Origin: Clostridiaceae bacterium
GTDB taxonomy: Bacteria > Bacillota > Clostridia > DSM-8532
Assembly: GCA_012521105.1 (NCBI GenBank)
Contig: JAAYNA010000024.1
Coordinates: 1 to 64,000 of the forward strand
DNA length: 64,000 nt
Direction: 5' to 3'
The notes under the pieces are model-generated. The model was not told the origin of the DNA and made no database searches. It saw only the letters and a list, made by a program, of their open reading frames with translations. Both the position numbers and the translations under genes were made by a program. Positions 27,560-37,818 of this stretch are shown piece after piece. The first letter of the stretch is position 1. The number at the start of each line of letters is the position of its first letter.

Positions 27560-28528
27560 ATGGAAAGATTACAAAACACATCCCGGAAAACATTAAAAGA
27601 TTTTATACCTCAACAGGTTTTAAAATTCTCTAAACTGTTATGGAGACAAAAATCCCTTGTTTTTCTGGCCTTACCGCCGGTAATCATGGTATTTCTGTTT
27701 AGATACCTGCCTATGTATGGAATTCTGATAGCTTTTAAGGATTATAAACCTCTTAGAGGGGTTTGGGGCAGTCCATGGGAAACACCATTGTTTGAGAATT
27801 TTATTCGTTTTTTCAATTATGTCGACTTTAAACGATTAATTTTCAATACTGTAAAGGTTGGGATTGTTTCGTTGTTTTTTACATATCCTGCTCCAATTAT
27901 CTTTGCTCTTTTATTGAACGAATTACGATTTAAGAAGTTTAAACGGGTTGTTCAGACCATATCCTATCTTCCTCACTTTATTTCGGTGGTGGTTATTGTA
28001 GGAATGCTGAATAACTTCGGCTCATTAGGGGGGCTTTTTAATCAAATCCGTGGCATATTTGGTTTGGAAGCTGTAAACATGAATTCAGGGGACAAGTACT
28101 TTCTGTTAATGTACGTTGGCTCGGCTGTATGGCAGGGAGTAGGGTGGGGCGCTATTATATACCTTGCTGCTCTGGCAAATGTTGACCCAACACTGTACGA
28201 TGTTGCGAATATTGACGGTGCAAACCGCTGGCACAAGATATGGAATATCAACTTGCCTTCAATTTTGCCTACAACAACGGTTATCCTGATTCTGAATGCA
28301 GGAAACATCCTTTCCCAGGACTATACTAAGATCCTTCTTATGCAGAATGATACAAACCGATCGCTTATTGACGTTATATCAACTTTTGTCTACCGTGTGG
28401 GGATAGCCCAGGGTGAATTTGAATATGCGACTGCTGTAAACCTGTTTGTGTCGGTAATTAACTTTTTCCTGGTATTTATCACAAACAAGATAGTACAGAG
28501 ACTCAACCCGGAAAACAGCCTGTGGTAG
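27560..28528 (+). CDS. Sugar ABC transporter permease (LplB type)
   Basis: A 322-residue inner-membrane permease of the polysaccharide/oligosaccharide importer group typical of Firmicutes. Hallmarks are PPVIMVFLFRYLPMYGILIAFKDY near the N-terminus, SYLPHFISVVVIVGML, and the EAA loop DVANIDGANRWHKIWNINLPSI. It pairs with the next gene; the ATPase (MsmX-type) is not in the window and is usually encoded elsewhere. The best SD (AAGGGAG) is about 13 bases before ATG 27560, somewhat far. First gene of the 27.6-44.3 kb block. Confidence 0.93.
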   Translation: MERLQNTSRKTLKDFIPQQVLKFSKLLWRQKSLVFLALPPVIMVFLFRYLPMYGILIAFKDYKPLRGVWGSPWETPLFENFIRFFNYVDFKRLIFNTVKVGIVSLFFTYPAPIIFALLLNELRFKKFKRVVQTISYLPHFISVVVIVGMLNNFGSLGGLFNQIRGIFGLEAVNMNSGDKYFLLMYVGSAVWQGVGWGAIIYLAALANVDPTLYDVANIDGANRWHKIWNINLPSILPTTTVILILNAGNILSQDYTKILLMQNDTNRSLIDVISTFVYRVGIAQGEFEYATAVNLFVSVINFFLVFITNKIVQRLNPENSLW

Positions 28529-28543
28529 AAAGGAGTGCAAAAA

Positions 28544-29455
28544 GTGAGTTCAGTTGCAAAAAGAAAGGCAAAAAATGAAATACATATTGGAAGTCATGTC
28601 TTTGACGTAATGTTAGTTATTTTTATGATTCTTTTTTCTGTCGTGATGATTTATCCATTGGTCAATGTAATTGCGATTTCTCTAAGCAGTTCAGCAATGA
28701 TAAGCTCGGGGAAGGTAACCTGGTTTCCAAAAGAGATTACATTTACCGGCTACGAAATAGTTTTTGGACAAAGTACCATCTGGATTGCTTACCTGAACAC
28801 GGTAAAATATGCTGTAACCTATGCTGTGGTTAGTCTTTTTATGACCTCATTACTGGCATATACTTTGCTAATCCCGGAATTTGTACTCAGAAAGCCGCTT
28901 ACGATATATCTTTTGATTACAATGTTTTTCAGTGGCGGTACCGTCCCTACCTATCTGGTGGTAAGAAACCTGGGTCTTATGAATACGATGTGGGCGCTGG
29001 TTCTGCCAGGGGCTGTTTCAGCCTATAACGTGTTTGTTTACCGGGCCTTTTTCAGGGGGCTTTCGATAGAGATCCGCGAGGCAGCCAAAATAGATGGTGC
29101 CGGTGATGCCACTATTTTATTCCGCATATATATGCCTCTGTCAAAAGCACTTTACGCCACCTTCGGTTTGTTTGCCATCGTTGGTATGTGGAACAGTTAT
29201 TTTAGCGCTTTATTGTATATTAAGGACGAAGCCAAGCAACCAATTCAGAATGTTTTAAGGTCTATACTTTTTAGCTCGGGTGCGATGGGAGGAACCTTTG
29301 ATGGTGTAAACCAGCTGGTTCAAAGCGGAAAGTTAAACCCAAAAAATGTACAATACGCAACTATATTTGCTACGGTGGCGCCTGTTGTGATGATTTATCC
29401 CTTTTTACAGAAATACTTTGCCCAGGGGGTACAGGTGGGTTCTGTAAAAGGGTAG
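28544..29455 (+). CDS. Carbohydrate ABC transporter permease (YtcP/LplC type)
   Basis: A 303-residue partner permease: an N-terminal helix (FDVMLVIFMILFSVVMIYPL), the NVIAISLSSSAMISSG segment, EAA loop EIREAAKIDGAGDATILFRI and the C-terminal QKYFAQGVQVGSVKG. GTG 28544 is preferred because AAGGAG (28530-28535) is 8 nt upstream, while GTG 28535 overlaps that site. It begins 15 nt after the LplB-type stop. With the 29561 lipoprotein it forms a complete uptake unit apart from the ATPase. Confidence 0.93.
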   Translation: MSSVAKRKAKNEIHIGSHVFDVMLVIFMILFSVVMIYPLVNVIAISLSSSAMISSGKVTWFPKEITFTGYEIVFGQSTIWIAYLNTVKYAVTYAVVSLFMTSLLAYTLLIPEFVLRKPLTIYLLITMFFSGGTVPTYLVVRNLGLMNTMWALVLPGAVSAYNVFVYRAFFRGLSIEIREAAKIDGAGDATILFRIYMPLSKALYATFGLFAIVGMWNSYFSALLYIKDEAKQPIQNVLRSILFSSGAMGGTFDGVNQLVQSGKLNPKNVQYATIFATVAPVVMIYPFLQKYFAQGVQVGSVKG

Positions 29456-29560
29456 ATGTATTAATATGTTTGAATAAGACTAAGACAGGGTGGAATGTAC
29501 TGCCCTGTTTTAGGGCGAAGTCCAAATAAACTGAAAAACAAGTATGAAAGGAGAGCCAAC

Positions 29561-31285
29561 ATGAAAACAAAAAGAAACTTTGCTGTTTTGTGTTTGGTAT
29601 TGGTAATGGTAGTTTCATTATTTGCAGGTTGCGGCAAACAACAGCAACCACCAGCCAGCACTCAGACACCGGACACAACACAAGCACCTCAAAAGTCCGC
29701 AGGAGGACTTAAATTCCCTGAACTACCTAACAATACTTTAAAGCTTACAGTTAACATTCCAAACTTTGGAACCAGTCCGACCGATACACTGGTTCACAAG
29801 GAATGGGAAAAAAGAATGGAGGAATATTTAGGTGTAAAACTGGATATTACCTGGAATATTACTCCCTGGGCTGACTACAGAAGCAATGAAAAAATATTGC
29901 TGGAATCGGCTGATATACCTGATGTTGCAACCTATTCACAGGGTGCATATGTAAACCAGTACGGAGAAGACGGCATTGTACTTGACATTTTAAAGTACAG
30001 GGATTACATGGACTATTATCCTCTTTTTGCAAAAGAAACTTTTGGCGGAGAAGCATTTGCTTATAATCCCGACGGAACGGCTTACTATTTCATGGATGGT
30101 TTTGTGAATCCCGAAAATATTACGGGGGCTCAATCCTTTACATCCTTTGCCTACCGTTTTGACATACTGAAACAGCATAATCTGAAACCTGCAACAACCA
30201 TTGATGAGTTTACAAAGCTGTGTGCTGATATTAAGGCATTGATTGACGCAGGAAAAATTGATGCAAAATATGTTATGTCGAACCAGGATAAAAACTATGC
30301 CTTTTATCGTGGCTTCGTAGGTATATTCCATACCTGGGATACACTGTACTGGAACGGTCAGAAATGGTCCTTCGGGCCTATTGAAGACAATTTCAGAACC
30401 ATGCTGAAATATCTTAACCAGCTATATAGTGCAGGGTATATAGATCCCGAATTCTCTACCGATGATGGGGCGATGTGTACCGAAAAGGCAGTGAACAGTA
30501 ATCATGTTATCGTGCCAACGCTGTGGTCGGGTATGGCCAGAGTGTGGAACACACAGACCACCATTGAAGGTATGGAATGGGGCCTTGCATTCCTTCCGGA
30601 GCATTCTGATTACGGAACACCCTGGAAATGGGGTTCAAGGCAGGAAGGAAGATCGCTGCAGACTCAAATGGGAATTATTATAAGCGCAAGAACCAAATAT
30701 CCTGAGTATGTAGTAAGAATGATTGATTATCAGTACAGCGATGATATGATTGAAATGATGAACTGGGGTATTGAAGGAGTAACCTATACAAAGACTGCTG
30801 ATGGAGACCATATTTTCTCCGATGAAATACTCAATGCCGAAGATCCGGTACAAAAAGCGGCAGATTATGGAATCATGTCTTCTTCCGCCTGCCGTACAGG
30901 TATTCCGTTTACACCACTGACATTTGAAGCAATGACTGAACAGATTCCGGGTGAACCATGGTGGAATCCTGTTGACGGATATTATGAAGGTAAGTACTGG
31001 ATTGAATCTGGACGCCTGGGCGGACCTGAGTCCGTATCCCCATATGACCGCCCGCCTGTGCTTCGCCTTTCGGCAGATGAGTCAACAAGGAGAGCAGAAC
31101 TGCAAACCAACTGTGATTCCTATGCCAGACAGGAAGCTTTGAAATTTATTACGGGTGTATTGGACATCAATGATGACGCTGTATGGGAAGCATATATAAA
31201 AGGAGTTAAGAGCCAGGTATCGGATTTTGATGGTACCTTAAGCATGTTGCTTGAAAAATCTGATTTAAGTTCACTCAGCAGATAA
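29561..31285 (+). CDS. Extracellular solute-binding lipoprotein (LplA type)
   Basis: A 574-residue lipoprotein with a signal peptide ending in SLFAGC (Cys24 lipidated) and a Gln/Pro/Thr-rich tether (QQQPPASTQTPDTTQAPQK). The mature part has the binding-protein segments WEKRMEEYLGVKLDITW and DIPDVATYSQG. It delivers oligosaccharide to the two permeases just upstream. AAAGGAG is well placed before ATG 29561; the frame is open from 29495. An intercistronic hairpin (31321-31349) follows and may keep this message more abundant than the enzyme genes. Confidence 0.93.
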   Translation: MKTKRNFAVLCLVLVMVVSLFAGCGKQQQPPASTQTPDTTQAPQKSAGGLKFPELPNNTLKLTVNIPNFGTSPTDTLVHKEWEKRMEEYLGVKLDITWNITPWADYRSNEKILLESADIPDVATYSQGAYVNQYGEDGIVLDILKYRDYMDYYPLFAKETFGGEAFAYNPDGTAYYFMDGFVNPENITGAQSFTSFAYRFDILKQHNLKPATTIDEFTKLCADIKALIDAGKIDAKYVMSNQDKNYAFYRGFVGIFHTWDTLYWNGQKWSFGPIEDNFRTMLKYLNQLYSAGYIDPEFSTDDGAMCTEKAVNSNHVIVPTLWSGMARVWNTQTTIEGMEWGLAFLPEHSDYGTPWKWGSRQEGRSLQTQMGIIISARTKYPEYVVRMIDYQYSDDMIEMMNWGIEGVTYTKTADGDHIFSDEILNAEDPVQKAADYGIMSSSACRTGIPFTPLTFEAMTEQIPGEPWWNPVDGYYEGKYWIESGRLGGPESVSPYDRPPVLRLSADESTRRAELQTNCDSYARQEALKFITGVLDINDDAVWEAYIKGVKSQVSDFDGTLSMLLEKSDLSSLSR

Positions 31286-31320
31286 AAATAATATTTGAGA
31301 TAAACATAACATTTCACCTG

Positions 31321-31349
31321 TCAGGGGCGTCCCATTTGGTCGCCCCTGA
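31321..31349 (+). terminator. Intercistronic hairpin after the binding-protein gene
   Basis: TCAGGGGCG (31321-31329) pairs with CGCCCCTGA (31341-31349) with an 11-nt loop. The tail is TAAATAAATG, not a T-run, so partial termination or 3'-end protection is likelier than full termination. Confidence 0.6.
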
Positions 31350-31426
31350 TAAATAAATGTATGAAACAAAAGAAAAATCATAAGGAAAATATCTTCACCA
31401 AAAGAGAATCACTGGAGACATGTAAC

Positions 31427-34027
31427 ATGAAAATAATTCGTTTGAAAACCAATCACAGAAGTGAACCATTGGGAATTGATGAAATACCCATATTCAGCTG
31501 GAATATTGAAACCCGAAAAAATAACTGGTATCAAAGAGCCTACCGTATACTGGTATCCGAAAGTATGGAAGATTTAAAGCAGGGTAACGGTACCATGTGG
31601 GACAGTGGTGTAGTTCAATCCGACGTAATGGCCAATATAAGGTATACCGGCAAAAGGTTTAAATCCGGAACCCGGTATTATTGGAAGGTTTTCGTATGGG
31701 ATAATGACAATGATTTTACCGAAAGTGCCCCGGCCTCTTTTGAAACAGGTCTGCTTTCTCAGGATGACTGGCATGGACAATGGATTGGTGAAACCCGGGA
31801 TCACAGCTATCACATATATAGAAAAACCTTTACTGTAAATAAGGAAGTTAAAAACGCCAGGCTGTATGTCTGTGGTCTTGGACATTATGAATTCTATCTC
31901 AATGGTTCAAAGATAGGAGACGCTGTACTGGAGCCGGGCTGGACAAATTACAACGAAACATGTCTGTATTCATGTTACGATATTACCAGATACCTGGCCG
32001 GCGGTGAAAATGCGGCAGGAATTATTCTTGGTGACGGAATGTTTAATGTTCCGGGAGGAAGGTATGTTTATTATGCCCGCTCCTTTGGCAAAATAAAATT
32101 CCTTGTACAGATGAATATTGAATATACCGATGGAACAACACAGCAGGTGGTATCCGACGAAAGCTGGAGGATGGCGGTAAGTCCTGTTAAATTTTCTTGT
32201 ATTTATGGCGGGGAGGACTATGATGCAAGGCTTGAACAGCCTGGATTCAGTGAACCCGATTTTATTGAGACACCTGAGTGGAAGTCTGTTGTTTTGGTTG
32301 AACCACCCAGGGGACGCCTTGTTGCTCAAAGCACACAGCCAATAAAAGTGATGGAAGAATACCGGCCTGTAGATGTGAAAGAAGTAGAACCGGGTAAATA
32401 TCTGTATGATCTGGGTAGAAATTTTTCGGGATGGGTGAGGATTCAACTTAGAGATAATGCCGGTACTCCAGGAAATGTGATTACAATGATACCCGGTGAA
32501 ATTTTGACAAAGGACGGTCTGCCCGATCAAAGGATAACGGGCAGAGGTTATTACTGGCAGTATATTACAAATAGCAAACTCAAACAAAGCTATGCACCAA
32601 AGTTTACATATTACGGTTTTCGTTATGTTCTTGTAACAGGTGCGGTACCTTGTGAATTTGCATCTGAAAATGAAACTAAACCTGTCGTTGAGAGTATGGT
32701 GGGTGAATTTATTTATCCCGATGTTGAAAAAAATGGTGAATTTACATGCTCTAATCCATTATTTAACCAGATTCATCATATCATTGTACAGGCCATTAAA
32801 AGTAATATGAAAAGTATATTCACCGACTGCCCTCACAGGGAAAAGCTGGGGTGGCTGGAGCAGACCCACCTGATAGGCCCGGCAGTTTTATATAATTTTG
32901 ATGTCCACACACTTTATAAAAAGATTCAGAAAGATATGGCCCAGTCCCAATACGAAAAAGGTCTGGTACCAAGTACCTGCCCCGAATATGTTGTTTTTGG
33001 GTACCATGAGGGTTTTGTTGATTCTCCTGAGTGGGGAAGTGCATGTATAATTAATCCCTGGTATATATACAAAAGAACAGGCGATACTTCGTTATTTACA
33101 GAACATTATGACATGATGAAACGATATCTGGACTATCTGACAAGCCGCACCCACCACCATGTACTTCATCACGGGTTGGGTGACTGGCTGGATATCGGGC
33201 CTGTTCCACCCTATTCACAGAATACACCCGTGCCCGTTATAGCTACAGCAATATATTACTATGATCTGAAAATTATGGCCGAAGTGGCCAAATTATTGGG
33301 AAAAGCTGGGGATGAAGCTGCGTATCGCAGACTTATGGAACAGGTCTATAAAGAATACAATCTTCAGTTCTTTGATGACCAGACATACAGGTATGCAACG
33401 GGGAGTCAGGCAGCTCAGGCAATCAGTCTTGTTACCGGTCTTGTAGATGAAAAGAACGGTGAAAAGGTATTGGAGCATTTAGTAAAGGACATTACTGCCC
33501 GCGGGTTTTCAACAACCGCAGGAGATATCGGGCATCCCTTTGTCGTAGCAGCACTTATGATGAACGGACGCTCGGATATTGTCAATAAAATGACAAATAT
33601 AACCGACAAGCCGGGTTATGGCTACCAGGTGATGCATGGAGCCACAACTCTGGCCGAGAACTGGGACGGACCAAACAAAGAAAACCCCCAGGGCTCTCAG
33701 AATCATTTCATGCTTGGAAGCATAGAGGAGTGGTTTTATGCCGGTCTGGCAGGGTTAATGAGTATACGTACAGAAAACCCCTTCGACAGAATCCAGATTA
33801 GGCCACATTTTGCAAAAGGCTGCGATGAGGTAAAGGCATGGACGAGGCATATTTATGGAATTGTACGAATTCACTGGAAGAGAACCAAAAACGATATAAC
33901 AGTGGAACTGGACATTCCACCCAATGTTACAGCTGAATTTATTTCGGAAACCGATAGCAGCAGGCGGGTATTTGGTTCGGGCCACCACAGCTTTCAATTA
34001 AAGGCCGATGCTGGCACTCATGATTAA
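31427..34027 (+). CDS. Glycoside hydrolase family 78 alpha-L-rhamnosidase
   Basis: An 866-residue cytoplasmic enzyme. The N-terminal part contains the Bac_rhamnosid_N jelly roll (RLYVCGLGHYEFYLNGSKIG, DGMFNVPGGRY), and the catalytic (alpha/alpha)6 domain shows TDCPHREKLGWLEQTH, LGDWLDIGP and a late NHFMLGSIEEWFYAGLAG segment, all GH78-like. It should release L-rhamnose with inversion. No signal peptide. The frame opens at 31361, but ATG 31427 has CTGGAGA upstream and starts where family homology starts. It heads the enzyme genes of the importer operon. Confidence 0.92.
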   Translation: MKIIRLKTNHRSEPLGIDEIPIFSWNIETRKNNWYQRAYRILVSESMEDLKQGNGTMWDSGVVQSDVMANIRYTGKRFKSGTRYYWKVFVWDNDNDFTESAPASFETGLLSQDDWHGQWIGETRDHSYHIYRKTFTVNKEVKNARLYVCGLGHYEFYLNGSKIGDAVLEPGWTNYNETCLYSCYDITRYLAGGENAAGIILGDGMFNVPGGRYVYYARSFGKIKFLVQMNIEYTDGTTQQVVSDESWRMAVSPVKFSCIYGGEDYDARLEQPGFSEPDFIETPEWKSVVLVEPPRGRLVAQSTQPIKVMEEYRPVDVKEVEPGKYLYDLGRNFSGWVRIQLRDNAGTPGNVITMIPGEILTKDGLPDQRITGRGYYWQYITNSKLKQSYAPKFTYYGFRYVLVTGAVPCEFASENETKPVVESMVGEFIYPDVEKNGEFTCSNPLFNQIHHIIVQAIKSNMKSIFTDCPHREKLGWLEQTHLIGPAVLYNFDVHTLYKKIQKDMAQSQYEKGLVPSTCPEYVVFGYHEGFVDSPEWGSACIINPWYIYKRTGDTSLFTEHYDMMKRYLDYLTSRTHHHVLHHGLGDWLDIGPVPPYSQNTPVPVIATAIYYYDLKIMAEVAKLLGKAGDEAAYRRLMEQVYKEYNLQFFDDQTYRYATGSQAAQAISLVTGLVDEKNGEKVLEHLVKDITARGFSTTAGDIGHPFVVAALMMNGRSDIVNKMTNITDKPGYGYQVMHGATTLAENWDGPNKENPQGSQNHFMLGSIEEWFYAGLAGLMSIRTENPFDRIQIRPHFAKGCDEVKAWTRHIYGIVRIHWKRTKNDITVELDIPPNVTAEFISETDSSRRVFGSGHHSFQLKADAGTHD

Positions 34028-34051
34028 CAGATTATTTTATCGGGAGGAAAT

Positions 34052-35074
34052 ATGATATCAATAAATGACGAGAGAATAAAGAAATATCTTACCCCATGCA
34101 AATACCCTGAGCCGGTACTGGTTGGCTCTGGAGTTCCCGGTGCCTTTGATGAAAAATCTGTGGACATTCCGTTTGTCTTTGCCCACAATAACCGATATTA
34201 TATGCTGTATACCGGCTTCGACGGAAAGAGTTATCAGTCTGCACTGGCGGTAAGTAATGACCTGCTCAACTGGGAACATAAAGGTATTATTCTTAAAAGA
34301 CTGGAAAACAGCAAAAGGTGGGACCGGATTGGAGCTGCCGCTACGTGGATGATTAAGGAAAGCGATAATCTTTATGATACTCCCAGGTTAAAAAAGATTG
34401 ACGGGAAATATTGGCTTGTGTATCATTCCTATCCCGGTACTGGTTATGAGGAAGGGCCGGCCGAAATAGGCCTTGCCTGGACCGATGACGAAGAACTGCT
34501 TCACTGGAACCGCCTTGAACAGCCTGTGCTTTCCTGGAAGGACGGGCAGGAATGGGAGCGGGGCGGTTTGTATAAAGCTTGTATTATCAGGCACAATGAT
34601 ACCTGGTACATGTTTTACAATGCAAAAAACACAGAGAGACGATGGATTGAACAGACAGGAGTGGCCATCTCAGAAAACCTTTTAAACTGGAAAAGATATG
34701 ACAAAAATCCTGTTCTTAAAGTTACACCCGGAAGGTGGGACGGAAGATTTGTTTCTGATCCGTATGTCGTAAAGGATGGCGACCTTTGGCTGAATTTCTA
34801 TTTTGGCTATGATAACGGGCATGCCCAGGAAGGCCTGGCCTTATCAAAAAATCTTCTGGACTGGCAGAAGGTAGATGAACCCATCCTGAGGCACGGGAAA
34901 CCCGGTGAACTGGATGAGGGCCATGCCCATAAAGCATCGATCTTCTACCATAATGGAACATTGTATCATTTTTATTGTGCAACAAGACCATACAGAGAAG
35001 GTGATCCGACAAAGGTGTTTAATGAATTCCGCACCATTGTCGTTGCTGCGGGAAAAGAACTGCCAACAGCTTAG
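34052..35074 (+). CDS. Five-bladed beta-propeller glycoside hydrolase (GH43/GH130-like)
   Basis: A 340-residue protein with repeated blade motifs (NRYYMLYTGFDG, KYWLVYHSYPG, TWYMFYNAKNT, DLWLNFYFGYDNG, TLYHFYCATRPY) and acidic residues between blades, typical of the GH43/GH32/GH130 propeller group. The exact family and substrate cannot be settled by eye; an arabinofuranosidase, beta-xylosidase or glycoside phosphorylase is possible. No signal peptide. GGGAGG precedes ATG 34052. It follows GH78 by 24 nt in the same operon. Confidence 0.75.
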   Translation: MISINDERIKKYLTPCKYPEPVLVGSGVPGAFDEKSVDIPFVFAHNNRYYMLYTGFDGKSYQSALAVSNDLLNWEHKGIILKRLENSKRWDRIGAAATWMIKESDNLYDTPRLKKIDGKYWLVYHSYPGTGYEEGPAEIGLAWTDDEELLHWNRLEQPVLSWKDGQEWERGGLYKACIIRHNDTWYMFYNAKNTERRWIEQTGVAISENLLNWKRYDKNPVLKVTPGRWDGRFVSDPYVVKDGDLWLNFYFGYDNGHAQEGLALSKNLLDWQKVDEPILRHGKPGELDEGHAHKASIFYHNGTLYHFYCATRPYREGDPTKVFNEFRTIVVAAGKELPTA

Positions 35075-35160
35075 AAGCTGATTTATGCAGGTTAAACAAT
35101 GCAAAATAAAAAGAACAGGAGGAGCGGGGTTGTAACGCTGACAGTCCCGGAAAAAAGTAT

Positions 35161-37770
35161 ATGAAAAAGCTGAAGGAAGTATTGAACAATAAGTCGAAAA
35201 ACTATATACTCCCATTTTTCTGGATGCATGGTGAACCCCATGATATTCTCCGGGAAGAATTAGACAGAATTGAAGAATGCGGGATACGGGAAGTTTGTAT
35301 TGAATCAAGGCCTCACCCTGACTTTTGCGGACCGCACTGGTGGAAAGATATAGACTTTATTATTTCAGAGGCCAGGAAAAGGGGAATGAGGGTATGGATT
35401 CTGGATGACGATAAATTCCCCACAGGCCACGCCAATGGAGCCTATGAAAAAAAATATCCCGAGCTTTCCAAAATATATCTTGCCGAACGTCATATGGATG
35501 TTATCGGACCCGTCAAAAATGGTGTAGTATTGATACAGCCTTTTCTTGGCAAGGACGGAAAACTTATTTCTGTGCTGGCATGTCCCAAGACCGATACCGA
35601 AACCTTGGATATTTCAGCCGACGGTATTATAGATTTGACCGAAAATGTATATAACGGTTTTGTATATTTTGATCTGCCGAAGGGAAGATATCGTCTTTTT
35701 GTACTGTTCACAACCAGGAAAGGAGGCGGCAGGGAAAATTATATTAATCTCATTGATCGCGACTCGGTGCGGGTTTTGATAGACGAGGTTTATGAAAAGC
35801 ATTATGAGCGGTATAAGGATGAATTTGGAAAGACGCTGGCAGGTTTTTTCTCTGACGAGCCTGAGCTGGGGAATACCCCCGGCTATGATTTCCATGAAAC
35901 CCTTGGGAAACCCGATGTCCGGCTGCCCTGGAGCAATGCTCTTGAAACAGCTCTTAAAGAGCTTTGGGGTGAGGATTTTGCAAAAAACCTCCCTGCGCTG
36001 TGGTATGGAATGGGAGAGAAAACCATACCCGTCAGATCACAGTACATGGACCAGGTAACACGCCTGGTGCGGGAATGTTTTTCAGAGCAGCTGGGGAAAT
36101 GGTGTGAAGAACATAATGTTGAGTACATAGGCCACATAATAGAAGACGACAATGCCCATACCAGACTTGGATGCAGTATCGGCCATTATTTCAGGGAACA
36201 GAAGGGACAGCACAGGTCGGGTGTTGATCTGGTTCATTTCCAGATCCTTCCGGGATTTAATGAAAAGGTACACCGGTGGCTTTCGTGGGAAACAGATGGC
36301 GAGTTTTTTCATTACGGTCTGGCAAAGCTGGGCAGCTCCAGCGCACATATTGATCCTAAAAAGCAGGGAAGAGCAATTTGCGAGATTTTTGGCAATTTCG
36401 GCTGGGCCGAAGGAGTAAGATTGATGAAATGGCTCACCGACCATATGCTTGTTCGTGGGATCAATCATTTTGTGCCCCATGCCTTCTCACCCAAATTTCC
36501 CGACAGGGACTGCCCACCGCATTTTTATGCAAGGGGGAATAATCCCGGCTATCGCTTTTTTGCACATTTAATGCGATATATGAACAGGGTTTGCCATCTT
36601 TTGAACGACGGAATACATTTGACAGACGCAGCTGTATTGTATCATGCCGAAGCTGAATGGACCGGTGAAGAAACTATGCTGTTCCAGAAACCTGTCAGAA
36701 AGCTTCTTGAAGCACAACTGGACTGCGATGTTATTCCTGCCGATGTTTTTGAAGAAGACTATGTACATGTGGAAAATAGCAGACTTTTTATTCACAGGCA
36801 GCAGTATGGCTCATTAATTATTCCGGGATGCAGGTGCATTCCGGCTAATGTGGCAGACTTTGTAATAAAGGCAGCGAAAGCAGGGCTACCCGTTTATATA
36901 ACCGGAATTACGCCTGAAAAAGATACGCTGAACAGACCTTTACCCGAAGATTTTAAGAAATCTTACACAGCTTTACCGTTGGAGGATTTATCCGAAACCA
37001 TCCGGAAAAATCAGAAAACCCAAATCAGCTGCAGTACAGTGAATAAAGATCTTCGTTTCCTTTGCTATAAACATGATGATGGAATATTGTACTTTTTCTT
37101 TAATGAAAGTGTTGATAATATGGTTGATACCGAGATAACCATTCACAATGGCTCATATTCACAGATTACTGAGTATGATGCCCTTAATAACCGGGTACAT
37201 CATTACCGTCTGGAACAAAACCGTTTCAGGCTGGTTCTGGAACCCAGCCAATCAACTGTTTTTATTCTCGGTAATAGTTTTAAAGGACGGGTAGAAAGCC
37301 GGCCGGTTCGCACAGGATTTACCGTAATAGATTGTGACTGGACGGTATCTGCCAGTTCTACCAAAGATTATCCTGATTTCAAAAAGATACTGGAGATTCC
37401 GAAAGGTGAGGAAATGCCAAATCTGAACGGCCCGGGTTATTTTCCCGAGTTCTCAGGTTTCTACCGCTATGAAGGTTCCTTCGAAGTGAATGTTGGAGAA
37501 GATGCACAAGTGATGATAAAATTCCCAAGAATCAATGACTGTGCCCTTGTTTTTGTAAATGGCAAAGAGGCAGGTATGGTTATTGGAAGTCCAAACCGGC
37601 TGGATATCACCGGGCTTGTGAAGCCGGGTGTTAATGAGCTTGTAGTAGATGTCAGCAATACATTGGTCTGGCAGCTTAAGGATGGTGCATCAACACAGAT
37701 GCAAATTGAACCAACGGGTATAACCGAAAAACCTTTGCTGGAAGTTTACCACATCAAATCTGACCGATAA
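35161..37770 (+). CDS. GH106-like glycoside hydrolase (rhamnosidase-related TIM barrel with jelly-roll domain)
   Basis: An 869-residue cytoplasmic protein. The N-terminal half looks like the GH106-related TIM barrel: LPFFWMHGEP, the alternating ECGIREVCIESRPH, WWKDIDFIISEARKRGMRVW and LDDDKFPTG, then GFFSDEPELG with candidate catalytic acids. The C-terminal part has a galactose-binding jelly roll (LVFVNGKEAGMVIGSPNRLD). GH106 enzymes are alpha-L-rhamnosidases, several acting on rhamnogalacturonan II, but this lineage is distant. ATG 35161 has only a weak GGAAAA site; the good AGGAGG at 35117 instead precedes TTG-TAA. Confidence 0.7.
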   Translation: MKKLKEVLNNKSKNYILPFFWMHGEPHDILREELDRIEECGIREVCIESRPHPDFCGPHWWKDIDFIISEARKRGMRVWILDDDKFPTGHANGAYEKKYPELSKIYLAERHMDVIGPVKNGVVLIQPFLGKDGKLISVLACPKTDTETLDISADGIIDLTENVYNGFVYFDLPKGRYRLFVLFTTRKGGGRENYINLIDRDSVRVLIDEVYEKHYERYKDEFGKTLAGFFSDEPELGNTPGYDFHETLGKPDVRLPWSNALETALKELWGEDFAKNLPALWYGMGEKTIPVRSQYMDQVTRLVRECFSEQLGKWCEEHNVEYIGHIIEDDNAHTRLGCSIGHYFREQKGQHRSGVDLVHFQILPGFNEKVHRWLSWETDGEFFHYGLAKLGSSSAHIDPKKQGRAICEIFGNFGWAEGVRLMKWLTDHMLVRGINHFVPHAFSPKFPDRDCPPHFYARGNNPGYRFFAHLMRYMNRVCHLLNDGIHLTDAAVLYHAEAEWTGEETMLFQKPVRKLLEAQLDCDVIPADVFEEDYVHVENSRLFIHRQQYGSLIIPGCRCIPANVADFVIKAAKAGLPVYITGITPEKDTLNRPLPEDFKKSYTALPLEDLSETIRKNQKTQISCSTVNKDLRFLCYKHDDGILYFFFNESVDNMVDTEITIHNGSYSQITEYDALNNRVHHYRLEQNRFRLVLEPSQSTVFILGNSFKGRVESRPVRTGFTVIDCDWTVSASSTKDYPDFKKILEIPKGEEMPNLNGPGYFPEFSGFYRYEGSFEVNVGEDAQVMIKFPRINDCALVFVNGKEAGMVIGSPNRLDITGLVKPGVNELVVDVSNTLVWQLKDGASTQMQIEPTGITEKPLLEVYHIKSDR

Positions 37771-37818
37771 CCGGGGTACGGTATACATGTACCTGATACA
37801 AACATAAGGGGTGATATA

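Noticed and set aside
27442-27633. 63-codon frame before the LplB-type permease
   Set aside because: It overlaps the permease start in another frame, has no good SD, and lies on promoter and operator-like sequence.
31970-32587. 205-codon frame opposite the GH78 gene
   Set aside because: Antisense shadow of a conserved rhamnosidase; composition is atypical of proteins here and no start signal is present.
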